Source: an uncultured Tateyamaria sp. (GTDB lineage Bacteria > Pseudomonadota > Alphaproteobacteria > Rhodobacterales > Rhodobacteraceae). From it: 64,000 bases of DNA. Numbering within the stretch: position 1 is the stretch's first letter; the number at the start of each line of letters is the position of its first letter. Of the stretch, positions 51,546-60,020 are shown piece after piece. The notes below the pieces were generated by a model that ran no database searches, was not told the DNA's origin, and saw nothing but the letters and a program-made list of their open reading frames with translations. The translations under genes were made by a program, and so were the position numbers. The stretch is taken from assembly GCF_947488715.1 (NCBI RefSeq), contig NZ_CANLAG010000001.1, positions 124,001-188,000 on the forward strand, read 5' to 3'.

Positions 51546-52514
51546 ATGTTGACACTGACCGATTTGCAAGAGGTCGCCGCATTTGTGCAGGCCCGGATGG
51601 CACCCACGCCGCAACATCACTGGCCTCTCTTGAGCGCGAAAACAGGCGCGGAGGTGTGGGTCAAACACGAGAACCACACGCCGACAGGTGCCTTTAAGGT
51701 GCGTGGTGCGCTGACGTTCATGGACTGGCTGGTGCGGACCCACCCGGAGATTTCGGGCATCTGCACAGCGACGCGGGGCAATCACGGGCAGGGCCAGGCG
51801 TGGGCCGCGACCAATGCCGGTTTGACGGCCAAGGTGTATGTGCCGCGCGGCAACTCGGTCGAAAAGAACGCGGCGATGCGCGCCTTTGGTGCCGAACTGA
51901 TCGAGTATGGGGACGATTTCGACACCGCGCGGATGGAGGCGTTTCGGGTGGCCGAGGCAGAGGGGCTGTTCATTGTGCCGCCCTATCATCCTGAGTTGGT
52001 GCGGGGGGTGGCGACCTATGCGTTCGAGCTGTTCACGGCGCAGCCCGATCTGGACACGGTGTACGTGCCAATTGGATGCGGGTCGGGGATTTGCGGGACG
52101 ATCATGGCACGCGATGCCCTGGGCCTGTCGACCAAGGTGGTGGGCGTCGTGTCCGATCAGGCACAGACCGCCAAGCTGTCGGTTGAGGCGGGGCGGTTGA
52201 TCGAGACAAATTCGGCTGCGACCTTTGCCGACGGGATGGCGGTGCGGATGCCGGTGCAAGAGGCGTTTGACGTCTATTCCAAGGGGGCCGAGCGGATCAT
52301 CGCAGTCACCGATGACGAGGTTGCCGCGGCGATCCGGCTCTATTTCACCGCGACGCACAACGTGGCCGAGGGCGCGGGCGCGGCCCCGCTGGCCGGTCTG
52401 ATGCAGGAACGCGAGACGATGGCGGGCCGCAAGGTGGGCGTGATCCTCTGTGGTGGCAACATCGACACGGGGTGGTTCCGCACCGTGCTGGATGGTCAGA
52501 CGCCCACCGTCTGA
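51546..52514 (+). CDS. Threonine dehydratase-like PLP enzyme
   Basis: The 322-residue fold-type II PLP enzyme has the cofactor lysine at residue 51 in PTGAFKVRGA, the substrate loop TATRGNHGQG and the phosphate-binding glycine loop PIGCGSGICG (about 175-184). It lacks the C-terminal ACT-like regulatory domain of biosynthetic IlvA, so it is the shorter catabolic or serine/threonine dehydratase type, deaminating threonine (or serine, or a hydroxylated aspartate) to an oxo acid. It is divergent from the giant-protein operon, with about 155 bases of shared promoter space. Confidence 0.88.
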   Translation: MLTLTDLQEVAAFVQARMAPTPQHHWPLLSAKTGAEVWVKHENHTPTGAFKVRGALTFMDWLVRTHPEISGICTATRGNHGQGQAWAATNAGLTAKVYVPRGNSVEKNAAMRAFGAELIEYGDDFDTARMEAFRVAEAEGLFIVPPYHPELVRGVATYAFELFTAQPDLDTVYVPIGCGSGICGTIMARDALGLSTKVVGVVSDQAQTAKLSVEAGRLIETNSAATFADGMAVRMPVQEAFDVYSKGAERIIAVTDDEVAAAIRLYFTATHNVAEGAGAAPLAGLMQERETMAGRKVGVILCGGNIDTGWFRTVLDGQTPTV

Positions 52515-52599
52515 TTTTACAAAATCGACACCAAACCGTTACGCAAGCGTAGTGCAAAACCGGCACGTGGTCGGGGACGATTTCCCGAAGGAGTGTCCC

Positions 52600-54765
52600 A
52601 TGACCACGCACCTTGTTTGCATGACCTCGGCCCTGGCCCTGGTGACAGGCGCCGCATTTGCCGGCGACCATGCGCAGAAGAATTTCAACCGTATCGCATC
52701 GTTCCCAGTTGTCACGAACATGGCCGAAGGGGCGGACACCAGCCGCGAGTCCTCGCCCGAGATCATCGACGTGACGGCGGATGGCATGACGCTGGTTTAC
52801 ACCGACAGCCCGCTTGAGGCCTTGGGCATGGTGGACATCACCGATCCGGTCAAGCCTGCGCCGCTAGGCACAATTGATGTGGGTGGTGAGCCGACGTCGG
52901 TGTCGGTCATTGGCACAACCGCCTTTGTTGGTGTGAACACGTCTCAGAGCTATGTCGCGCCATCGGGCAAGATGCTGGCCATCGATACTTCGAGCGGTGA
53001 GGTCCTCGCGTCCTGCACGCTGGCGGGTCAGCCGGACAGCATCGCCAAGTCGCCCGACGGGTCCTTTGTCGCGGTTGCGATTGAAAACGAGCGTGACGAG
53101 GATCTGAACGGCGGCGTGATCGCGCAACTGCCCGCAGGCACTTTGCAGATGATCGACGTTGTGAGCGGGTCGCTGGATTGCGCCAGCATCGTGACAGCGG
53201 ACCTGACCGGTTTGGCCAACGTGGCCACCGGCGATCCCGAACCGGAATATGTGTCGATCAATGCGCTGGGCGAGACAGTCGTCACCCTGCAAGAGAACAA
53301 TCACATGGTGGTTGTGGCCCGTGATGGCAGCATCGTGAGCCATTTTTCCGCTGGATCGGTGGACCTGGAAGGCATCGACGCCACGGACGAGCGAGGCGCA
53401 TTGATCTTTGACGAGGTGCAGCGCGACAGGCTGCGTGAGCCAGACGCGGTGACGTGGATCGATGATCAGCATTTCGCGACGGCGAACGAGGGCGATTACG
53501 AAGGCGGCAGCCGCGGTTGGACGATCTTTCACAAGGATGGGTCGGTTGTTTTCGAAAGCGGTGTGACCTTTGAACACGCGATGATCCAGATCGGGCACTA
53601 CCCGGACAAGCGGTCGGACAGCAAAGGTGTTGAGCCGGAAAGCGTGACAACGGGCACCTATGGTGGTGTGCCGTTTGTGTTTGTCGGGTCCGAGCGCGGA
53701 TCGATTGTCGGGGTGTATGACATCACGGACCCAGCGGCGCCGGTTTTGAGACAGATGCTGCCGTCGGGGATCGGGCCAGAGGGGTTCGTGACCATCCCGG
53801 CGCGCAACCTGCTGGTGTCGGCCAATGAGGTGGATGGCCTCGAGGACGGCGCGGCGCGGGCGCATGTGATGATCTATGAATACGCTGAGGGCGACGCGGT
53901 TTACCCGCACTTGACATCGGCGGGCATGGATAGGCTGACCGGATGGGGCGCGATTTCTGGCATGGCGGCCAAAGACGGCCTGATCTATGCGGTGTCGGAC
54001 AGCTTCTACAGCTATCAGCCGCGCATCTTTGTCATCGACCCCAGCCAGCCCCCGGCGCGGATCGTGGATGCGATTGACGTCACCCGTGCGGGCCGTCCGG
54101 CGCAAAAGTTGGACATGGAAGGTATAGCCGTGGACGGCGACGCGTTCTGGATCGCCTCGGAAGGGCGCACAGACCGGGTCATCCCTCATGCGATTTACAA
54201 GGTTGGTGCTGATGGCGGCATCGAAGAGGAAATCGGTCTGCCTGCAGAGCTGATGGCCGTGGAAAAGCGGTTTGGTTTTGAAGGGATCACCAAGGTTGGC
54301 GACACCCTGTGGATGGCCGTGCAGCGCGAGTGGAAGGATGACCCCGCCGACCACGTGAAGCTGGTGTCCTACAACATCCAGACCGAAGAGTGGGGTGCCG
54401 TGCATTACCCCAAGGCGTCTGCCGACAAGGGCTGGGTCGGATTGTCGGAGATCACGGCCTATGGCGACCACGTCTATATCGTGGAGCGTGACAACCAGCA
54501 CGGCATCGAGGCGGTCACCAAGAAAGTGTACCGCGTGCCGCTGGCCGACATGCAGCCCGCGCCTTTGGGTGGCGATCTGCCTGTGGTTGGCAAAGAGTTG
54601 GTGACTGATCTGATCCCGGCGCTGACGTCGACGGGGGGCTATGTGCTCGACAAGGTCGAGGGCATGGCGATCATGGACGATGGCACCGCGTGGATTTCCA
54701 CGGACAATGACGGTGTGGACGACCATTCGGGCGAGACGATGTTCTTTTCCATCGGCCAGATGTGA
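52600..54765 (+). CDS. Secreted esterase-like activity of phytase-family protein
   Basis: Start at ATG 52600 (CGAAGGAG upstream) gives a signal peptide MTTHLVCMTSALALVTGAAFA and a 721-residue exported protein. The first ~350 residues are a beta-propeller with repeated strands such as VDITDPVKPAPLGTIDVGG and VYDITDPAAPVLRQ, followed by GPEGF (choice-of-anchor style). The second half has the Phytase-like segments KLDMEGIAVDG, ASEGRTDRVIPHAIYKV, FGFEGITKVGD and DKVEGMAIMDDG, each with the E-G pair of the family. It probably hydrolyses a phosphate ester in the periplasm, or is a structural propeller. A strong terminator follows. Confidence 0.85.
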   Translation: MTTHLVCMTSALALVTGAAFAGDHAQKNFNRIASFPVVTNMAEGADTSRESSPEIIDVTADGMTLVYTDSPLEALGMVDITDPVKPAPLGTIDVGGEPTSVSVIGTTAFVGVNTSQSYVAPSGKMLAIDTSSGEVLASCTLAGQPDSIAKSPDGSFVAVAIENERDEDLNGGVIAQLPAGTLQMIDVVSGSLDCASIVTADLTGLANVATGDPEPEYVSINALGETVVTLQENNHMVVVARDGSIVSHFSAGSVDLEGIDATDERGALIFDEVQRDRLREPDAVTWIDDQHFATANEGDYEGGSRGWTIFHKDGSVVFESGVTFEHAMIQIGHYPDKRSDSKGVEPESVTTGTYGGVPFVFVGSERGSIVGVYDITDPAAPVLRQMLPSGIGPEGFVTIPARNLLVSANEVDGLEDGAARAHVMIYEYAEGDAVYPHLTSAGMDRLTGWGAISGMAAKDGLIYAVSDSFYSYQPRIFVIDPSQPPARIVDAIDVTRAGRPAQKLDMEGIAVDGDAFWIASEGRTDRVIPHAIYKVGADGGIEEEIGLPAELMAVEKRFGFEGITKVGDTLWMAVQREWKDDPADHVKLVSYNIQTEEWGAVHYPKASADKGWVGLSEITAYGDHVYIVERDNQHGIEAVTKKVYRVPLADMQPAPLGGDLPVVGKELVTDLIPALTSTGGYVLDKVEGMAIMDDGTAWISTDNDGVDDHSGETMFFSIGQM

Positions 54766-54787
54766 CGCCACGCACCCCTGAAACAGA

Positions 54788-54819
54788 AACGCCGCCCCAG
54801 TGATCGGGCGGCGTTTTTT
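54788..54819 (+). terminator. Intrinsic terminator
   Basis: A perfect 10-bp GC-rich stem (54788-54797 with 54806-54815), an 8-base loop and a run of six T's at 54814-54819 directly after. It lies 22 bases past the phytase-family stop. On the minus strand the hairpin is followed by TTTCTGTTT, so it may also end hsp20 transcripts. Confidence 0.9.
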
Positions 54820-54846
54820 GTTGTTCAAGGGAAAGACAGAGTTGGC

Positions 54847-54872
54847 CCGGTGCCCGAGGGGAGGAGCACCGG
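54847..54872 (-). terminator. Hairpin downstream of hsp20
   Basis: A 7-bp perfect stem (54847-54853 with 54866-54872) lies 24 bases beyond the hsp20 stop on the minus strand, just before the larger bidirectional terminator. There is no clear T-run. Confidence 0.4.
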
Positions 54873-54896
54873 ACCGCCGTCGGTCAAGTCTTGGGC

Positions 54897-55361
54897 TTAG
54901 TTGACGGCTTTGGCGTCAACCACATCCGCCTCGATGGCGGCCTGGCTGGCGATTTCGATCCGGCGGGGTTTCAGCGCCTCTGGCACTTCCTTGACCAGGT
55001 CGATGTGCAGCATCCCGTCGGTGTTGCTGGCCCCGGTCACGACCACGTGGTCGGCCAGGTGGAACTTGCGTTCAAAGGCCCGCGTGGCGATGCCACGGTG
55101 CAGGTAGGTCTTGTCTTCGGTCTCGGCTTTGCGGGCCGTCACGATCAGGCTCTTTTCCCGCACTTCGACGCTGAGGTCGGCATCGGAGAACCCGGCGACT
55201 GCGATCGAGATACGATAGGCGTCGTCATCGGTTTTTTCGATGTTGTAGGGCGGGTAACTGTTTGCGCTGTTGTCGGTCGCGGTGACCCGGTCCATCAGGT
55301 CGGCGATTTGGTCAAAGCCGACGGTTGCGCGGTAGAGCGGTGCAAAATCATATGTACGCAT
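54897..55361 (-). CDS. Hsp20/alpha-crystallin family small heat-shock protein
   Basis: Start at ATG 55361 with GAGGATAACA upstream gives 154 residues (IbpA/HspH type). The alpha-crystallin domain spans about residues 35-130: YNIEKTDDDAYRISIAVAGF, LIVTARK and the DGMLHIDL strand correspond to beta-strands 2-9, with the A-x-x-x-N-G-x-L signature present in the variant form N-T-D-G-M-L. It holds unfolding proteins for refolding by DnaK and ClpB. A possible RpoH promoter is visible upstream, and the gene appears monocistronic. Confidence 0.95.
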   Translation of the reverse strand: MRTYDFAPLYRATVGFDQIADLMDRVTATDNSANSYPPYNIEKTDDDAYRISIAVAGFSDADLSVEVREKSLIVTARKAETEDKTYLHRGIATRAFERKFHLADHVVVTGASNTDGMLHIDLVKEVPEALKPRRIEIASQAAIEADVVDAKAVN

Positions 55362-55459
55362 TGTTATCCTCATCAGAGCGATTACAGGGCGGGCCTTCCG
55401 TCGTGGACAGACCCGCGGGTTGCTATGGCCGGACCCCGTCTGGGCATCCGGTACACATG

Positions 55460-55487
55460 ATGTGGTGAGGATTTTGCGGCGTTCAAG
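55460..55487 (-). promoter_or_regulatory. Possible heat-shock (RpoH) promoter of hsp20
   Basis: On the minus strand CTTGAA (55487-55482) and CCACAT (55465-55460) are separated by 16 bases and lie about 100-125 bases upstream of the hsp20 start. The -35 matches the sigma-32 consensus well; the -10 is only partial. Confidence 0.4.
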
Positions 55488-55492
55488 ACCCG

Positions 55493-56308
55493 TCAGGGTT
55501 TGACGAACTTTGCGCCGATGTTGCTGCGCTGTTTGCCGCCACCGACGGTGATCCGGCGGACCTTGGCTGTGGGCGGGGCCACTTGCAGGCGCATCTGCGA
55601 TTTCACCTCGGCGACCCGCGCGGGCAGGACCATGCCGATGGACCGTTTCTCGCCCTCGATGTCGAGCATGCCCGACACCACCGAAATGATGCGGCCACGC
55701 CCGTTGAGGTGGGAAAACACTGGGCTGCCGGACGAACCAAAGGTGACGTCGCAGTCAAAGATCATCGCGTCCGCCTCGCGCAGCAGCATCTGGCATTCCT
55801 TTTGCCGGGACTGCGCGTTGGCGCGTCCGCGGCCATAGCTGACCACGCTGACGGGGCCGGGTGCGATGCGGTCTTCGTGGATGTAGAAGGGCGGCACGTC
55901 AAAGGTCGAGATCGGCTCGGACAGGCGGATCAGGCCGACATCATGGCTGACGTTGTGGACGGACATGGCGCCGGTAGGTTCAAAGGATGCGTGTGCGGCG
56001 GCATCAGAGGCGCGGCGCACGGCGACGGCGGCACCGTCGCGCAGGCCCGCGCTGAACCGGATGGTGTCGGTGGGCCAGAGCGTGCCGCTGCCGGGTTGGT
56101 AGAGGCAGTGCGCGGCTGTCAGAACGAGGTCGGGTGCGATCAGGGTGCCGGAGCAAAACGCGCCTTGGCCGAAATCGATGCGGCCCACGGCCTTCCAACT
56201 GGCGGCGGCATAGTCCGTGTCGAGTGTGCGCAGCGCGGATGTTTGCGCGGTGGCTTGCGTCCCAAATGTCAGGGCGGCCGCGGCGAGGATGAGGGCAAGG
56301 ATTTTCAT
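55493..56308 (-). CDS. Secreted trypsin-like serine protease (downstream of a tandem pair)
   Basis: Start at ATG 56308 gives a 271-residue protein with signal peptide MKILALILAAAALTFGTQATA. It is an S1-family chymotrypsin-fold protease with the intact triad: His in LTAAHCLY, Asp in SHDVGLIRL and Ser in TFGSSGSPVF. Cysteines flank the His and Ser loops. The C-terminal ~50 residues (RVAEVKSQMRLQVAPPTAKVRR, then a basic tail) extend beyond the protease domain. Its ATG overlaps the stop of the preceding paralogue by four bases (56305-56308). Substrate unknown; periplasmic. Confidence 0.9.
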   Translation of the reverse strand: MKILALILAAAALTFGTQATAQTSALRTLDTDYAAASWKAVGRIDFGQGAFCSGTLIAPDLVLTAAHCLYQPGSGTLWPTDTIRFSAGLRDGAAVAVRRASDAAAHASFEPTGAMSVHNVSHDVGLIRLSEPISTFDVPPFYIHEDRIAPGPVSVVSYGRGRANAQSRQKECQMLLREADAMIFDCDVTFGSSGSPVFSHLNGRGRIISVVSGMLDIEGEKRSIGMVLPARVAEVKSQMRLQVAPPTAKVRRITVGGGKQRSNIGAKFVKP

Positions 56309-57099
56309 GGTTTCAGAAACTTGGCCCCTGTGTCGTTGCGTGCGCCCGCCTGAACGCGTTGGGTGATCACGCCCTTTTGTGCGACCATTTCCGCCTGAAG
56401 GCGGGCCAGTGGCGCGCCCAGCGAGGTGCCAAGCGATACGGCTTCGCCGTCCACTTCGGCCTTGGCGGAGACCACGGATACGATGTGCGGTTCGCCATCG
56501 TGCACGACAAAAATGGGTGCGCCGGAGCTGCCGAAATCGACGGAACACGAGGTGACCAGAACGCCATCCTGTTGCGCGAGGACGTGGCATATTTCTTGCA
56601 ACGATGGGGCTTCGGCCCGGCCTTTGCCATAGCTGACGACGCCGACCTGCGACCCGCGCCGGGGTCGGGTGGCGGTCAGGAAGGGTTTGATTTTGCCGTC
56701 ACGTACCGGGTGGTCCAGTTCCAGCAAGGCGAGATCATTGCGCACGCCGTCCGAACTGAGGTGATCGGCCAGCGCATAGTCGGGATGTACCACGGCGCGG
56801 CGGACGGTGCGGTAGGCCAGCGCACGGCCATTGCGCCATCCCGCCAAAAATTCGATCTCGGTGTGGTCGATGCGGTCGCCTGTCGTCTTGTCAAACAGGC
56901 AGTGGGCGGCGGTCAGTACCATCTTGGGCGCGATCAGCGCGCCGGTGCAGAACCCCGTGCCACCGACATTCAGGCGTCCAACGGCCTCCCACGGGCGGGC
57001 ATCATCACCCGAATTCAGCCGCCGCAAACGGGCGTCCTGGGCGAATGCGGTCGAGGTCACGACCAACGCCATAAGTGAAAGGGCCATCCAACGGCGCAT
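56305..57099 (-). CDS. Secreted trypsin-like serine protease (upstream of a tandem pair)
   Basis: The 264-residue protein begins MRRWMALSLMALVVTSTAFA, a Sec signal peptide. The S1 triad is complete: LTAAHCLF, RNDLALLEL and FGSSGAPIF. Like its downstream paralogue it has the QDARLRRLNSGDDARPWEAVGRL-type entry strand and ends NDTGAKFLKP, against NIGAKFVKP in the other, so the pair arose by duplication. The ATGA overlap shows translational coupling. Both lack the PDZ domains of DegP-type quality-control proteases. Confidence 0.9.
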   Translation of the reverse strand: MRRWMALSLMALVVTSTAFAQDARLRRLNSGDDARPWEAVGRLNVGGTGFCTGALIAPKMVLTAAHCLFDKTTGDRIDHTEIEFLAGWRNGRALAYRTVRRAVVHPDYALADHLSSDGVRNDLALLELDHPVRDGKIKPFLTATRPRRGSQVGVVSYGKGRAEAPSLQEICHVLAQQDGVLVTSCSVDFGSSGAPIFVVHDGEPHIVSVVSAKAEVDGEAVSLGTSLGAPLARLQAEMVAQKGVITQRVQAGARNDTGAKFLKP

Positions 57100-57175
57100 G
57101 AACCACCTAAATACAATCCCGTAGGTGAGATTGGTCTAGGTCCGAAAGGCGGCAGAATTAGGGCAGACGGAAAAT

Positions 57176-58489
57176 TTAGCGCAAAATGGGGACATCGCTG
57201 TGGGTACGGTCGAGCGCGGGTGGCCGAGGCCCACCTGTCGCCCAGTCGAGCAGTTCGACGGTATGCACAACGGGCACGCCTGCGGCGGACCCGATCTGCA
57301 TCATGCAGCCGATGTTGCCGGCGGCGATGATATCGGGGTTCTTGGCCATCAGGGTCTGGACCTTGCGGTCCTTGAGCTGGCCCGAGATTTCGGGCTGCAT
57401 CAGGTTGTAGGTGCCCGCTGATCCGCAGCAGAGGTGGCTGTCTGCGGGTTCCACCACGGTATAGCCCGCGCGTTTGAGCAGGTCCTTGGGATAGGTCTTG
57501 ATCTGTTGGGCGTGTTGCAGCGAACAGGCGGCGTGATAGGCGATGGTCATGTCCTGATCGGCCTGCGCAGGCAGGTCCAGTTTCATCAACACCTCGCTGA
57601 CATCTATGGCAATCCCGGACACGCGCGCGGCGTCGGCGGCCAGTGGGTCGTTGCGGAACATGTGGCCGTAATCCTTGACCGTGGTGCCGCAGCCGCTGGT
57701 GTTGATCACAATCGCATCAAGGCCGTCGCCGTCCATTTCATCCGTCCATGCGCGGATGTTGGCGGCGGCTGAGGTGTGGCTCTGGCTGGTTTTGCCCATG
57801 TGGTGCGTCAGCGCCCCGCAGCATCCCGCACCTTCGGCCACGACCACTTCGCAGCCCAGACGGGTGAGCAGGCGGATCGTGGCGTCGTTGATGTCGGTGT
57901 TGAGCGCCTTTTGCGCACAGCCGGTCATCAGCGCCACGCGCATCTTTTTCTGTGCCTTGGGGGCAAAGCTCTGGGGGTCGTCATTGCGGCTGACGGGGGG
58001 AATGTGTTTGGGGGCCATGTCCAGCATGGCGCGCAGGCGGGCGTCGGGCATCAGCCGGGCGAAAGGACGCCCGATCTTGGCCCCCAGCAGCGCCAGCCGG
58101 AACCGGGTTGGATAGGGCAGGATCTGTGCCAGCACCCAGCGCAGCACACGGTCGGTCAGGGGGCGTTTGTACCGTTCCTCGATGTACTCCCGCGCGTGAT
58201 CGACAAGGTGCATATAGTGGACGCCCGAGGGGCATGTGGTCATGCAAGCCAGACACGACAGGCAGCGGTCTACGTGCTTGACGACCTTTTCATCCGGGTC
58301 GCGGTCGTTTTCCAGCATGTCCTTGATCAGGTAGATGCGGCCCCGTGGGCTGTCCAATTCGTCGCCCAGCACCTGATAGGTGGGGCAGGTCGCGGTGCAG
58401 AACCCGCAGTGGACGCAGTTGCGCAGGATTTCATTCGACCGTTGGATCGCGGGGTCGGTCAGTTGTTCGGGGGAAAAGGTGGTTTGCAT
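57176..58489 (-). CDS. glcF: Glycolate oxidase iron-sulfur subunit
   Basis: The 437-residue subunit has two N-terminal [4Fe-4S] sites, CVHCGFCTATCP (about residues 26-37) and CLSCLACMTTCP (about 78-89), followed by cysteine-rich CCG-type segments (GCCGALTHH, SGCGTTVKDYG, LCCGSAGTYN). It passes electrons from the flavoprotein GlcD/GlcE to the membrane quinone pool during oxidation of glycolate to glyoxylate. It is the last gene of the glcD-glcE-orf-glcF operon; its ATG begins one base after the stop of the small membrane-protein gene. Confidence 0.95.
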   Translation of the reverse strand: MQTTFSPEQLTDPAIQRSNEILRNCVHCGFCTATCPTYQVLGDELDSPRGRIYLIKDMLENDRDPDEKVVKHVDRCLSCLACMTTCPSGVHYMHLVDHAREYIEERYKRPLTDRVLRWVLAQILPYPTRFRLALLGAKIGRPFARLMPDARLRAMLDMAPKHIPPVSRNDDPQSFAPKAQKKMRVALMTGCAQKALNTDINDATIRLLTRLGCEVVVAEGAGCCGALTHHMGKTSQSHTSAAANIRAWTDEMDGDGLDAIVINTSGCGTTVKDYGHMFRNDPLAADAARVSGIAIDVSEVLMKLDLPAQADQDMTIAYHAACSLQHAQQIKTYPKDLLKRAGYTVVEPADSHLCCGSAGTYNLMQPEISGQLKDRKVQTLMAKNPDIIAAGNIGCMMQIGSAAGVPVVHTVELLDWATGGPRPPALDRTHSDVPILR

Positions 58490-58490
58490 A

Positions 58491-58844
58491 TCACTCCGCC
58501 ATCATCTGGGCCGTGGCAAAGCCAAACCACGGTACGGTGGTGCCCATGGCACAGATTGCGCGGCTCCAGCGCCGCATCGTAGGGGTCGGTTGCGCGGCGT
58601 ACATGGCGCGCGCGACGATCACCATGACCAGCACCCAGGCCAGCCAGATCAGCAACACGCTGAGGAACACCGGGGTTGGATCGACGCCCAGGGTCAGGCT
58701 CGCCTCGCTGCGAAAGACAAAGCTGAGGACAACCAGCACCGACGCGATCAGGGCCAGCGGCCAGCGCCGCCCATCGGTGCGCACCAGCGCCAGGAACAGC
58801 GCAGGGCCGATCACAAAGGCCATGGTGAACAGGATGAGCAGCAT
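58491..58844 (-). CDS. Small membrane protein within the glycolate oxidase operon
   Basis: The 117-residue protein has three or more transmembrane segments: LILFTMAFVIGPALFLALV, WPLALIASVLVVLSFVF and VFLSVLLIWLAWVLVMVIVA. Its ATG at 58844 shares its first base with the TGA of glcE (TGATG), and its stop is two bases before glcF, so it is part of the operon. I recognise no named family. The position suggests a membrane anchor or quinone-site component for the soluble GlcDEF complex. A longer frame running through glcE antisense is spurious. Confidence 0.75.
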   Translation of the reverse strand: MLLILFTMAFVIGPALFLALVRTDGRRWPLALIASVLVVLSFVFRSEASLTLGVDPTPVFLSVLLIWLAWVLVMVIVARAMYAAQPTPTMRRWSRAICAMGTTVPWFGFATAQMMAE

Positions 58845-59968
58845 CAGGCGGCCATCAGGCCGGGGTTCAGGATACCCCGTGGGTCGAACCGCGCACGCAG
58901 CGCCGTGCTCAGGGCCGCGACGCCCGGTTGTTCGGGTTGGAACACAGGCACAGAGGCGCGCACCGCGTTCGGGGCCTTGATCAGAGTGGCGTGACCGCCC
59001 AGCGTGGCCACCGTCGATTGGATTGTGCCGTGGGTCGCCGCGGCGTTGCCGCCCGATTGGCCGATCCAGACCAGCCCGCCGCCCCAGTCCAGCAGGGTCG
59101 TGCAACCGTCGGGCAGGGCGGCGACAAGTGCGGGGGCATCGCTCGGTTTGACCGAGGCGCGCCATACGCTGTCCATGCCGTGCAGCGGGGTCGCGTCGCG
59201 GATGGTGGTCCAATCGGCATCTGACACGCGCATCACGTCGCCATGTTTGCTCAAGAGCGCGGTGAGCGCATCCGCGCGGTAGGCAACCGAGCTGCCGAAC
59301 CCTTCGATGCGCAGCCACACCGCGCCATCGGTCCACGCCGCACCGGACACTTCGAACGGGGAGCCCAGCGCCTGCGCCATGGCGGCAACCGCACCTGCGG
59401 AGGTCAGCCCGTCGATCACAAGTGTCTCTGTCGCCTCGACAGCGGGCAGGACCTTGAGGCTGATTTCGGTGAGGACGCCAAGGGTGCCCCATGACCCGGA
59501 CATGAGTTTGACCAGATCGTAGCCCGTCACGTTTTTCATCACGCGGCCACCGTTCTTGATGACATGGCCCGCGCCGTCGACAAAGCGGACGCCAAGTGCG
59601 AAATCCCGTGCCGCCCCGGCCATGATGCGGCGCGGCCCGCTGGCGTTGGTGGCGATGACGCCGCCAATGGTCGTCGCACCCTTGGTGCCCAGCATGCCGG
59701 TCAGATCGTAGGGTTCAAAGGCGAGGCGCTGGTTTTCAGCGGCCAGCGTCGCCTCGATCTCGGCCACGGGTGTGCCGGCCTGTGCCACGATGGTCAGCGC
59801 GCCGGGTTCATAGAGTGTCACGCCAGACAGGCCTGACACATCCAGCACCTGACCAGTGACAGGCCGTCCAACGGCGCGCGTGCCACCGCCGCGAATGGTC
59901 AGCGGACCCTTGGCATCGGCCACCGCCTGCGCAACCGCATCTTCTGAATTCAACATACTCATCTTCAT
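58844..59968 (-). CDS. glcE: Glycolate oxidase FAD-binding subunit
   Basis: Taking ATG 59968 gives 374 residues; ATGs at 59962 and 59956 are nearly equal alternatives, and none has a strong ribosome-binding site. The protein has a PCMH-type FAD-binding domain with LTIRGGGTRAVGRP near the N-terminus, the segment TIGGVIATNASGPRRI, and a C-terminal HATLIKAPNAVRASVPVF typical of GlcE. It is a truncated relative of GlcD and forms the flavoprotein core with it. A GGGGGCTGGCCCCC hairpin at the glcD stop (60007-60022) precedes it. Confidence 0.93.
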   Translation of the reverse strand: MKMSMLNSEDAVAQAVADAKGPLTIRGGGTRAVGRPVTGQVLDVSGLSGVTLYEPGALTIVAQAGTPVAEIEATLAAENQRLAFEPYDLTGMLGTKGATTIGGVIATNASGPRRIMAGAARDFALGVRFVDGAGHVIKNGGRVMKNVTGYDLVKLMSGSWGTLGVLTEISLKVLPAVEATETLVIDGLTSAGAVAAMAQALGSPFEVSGAAWTDGAVWLRIEGFGSSVAYRADALTALLSKHGDVMRVSDADWTTIRDATPLHGMDSVWRASVKPSDAPALVAALPDGCTTLLDWGGGLVWIGQSGGNAAATHGTIQSTVATLGGHATLIKAPNAVRASVPVFQPEQPGVAALSTALRARFDPRGILNPGLMAA

Positions 59969-60020
59969 CTTGCCCAATAAACTCCGGGGGTAAGGCCGCA
60001 AGGCCGAGGGGGCTGGCCCC

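Noticed and set aside
52864-54828. 654-residue antisense frame opposite the phytase-family gene
   Set aside because: It is a shadow running through the terminator of the true gene.
58491-59492. 333-residue version of the small glc-operon membrane protein
   Set aside because: The N-terminal two thirds is an out-of-frame reading of glcE; only the portion from ATG 58844 is protein-like.
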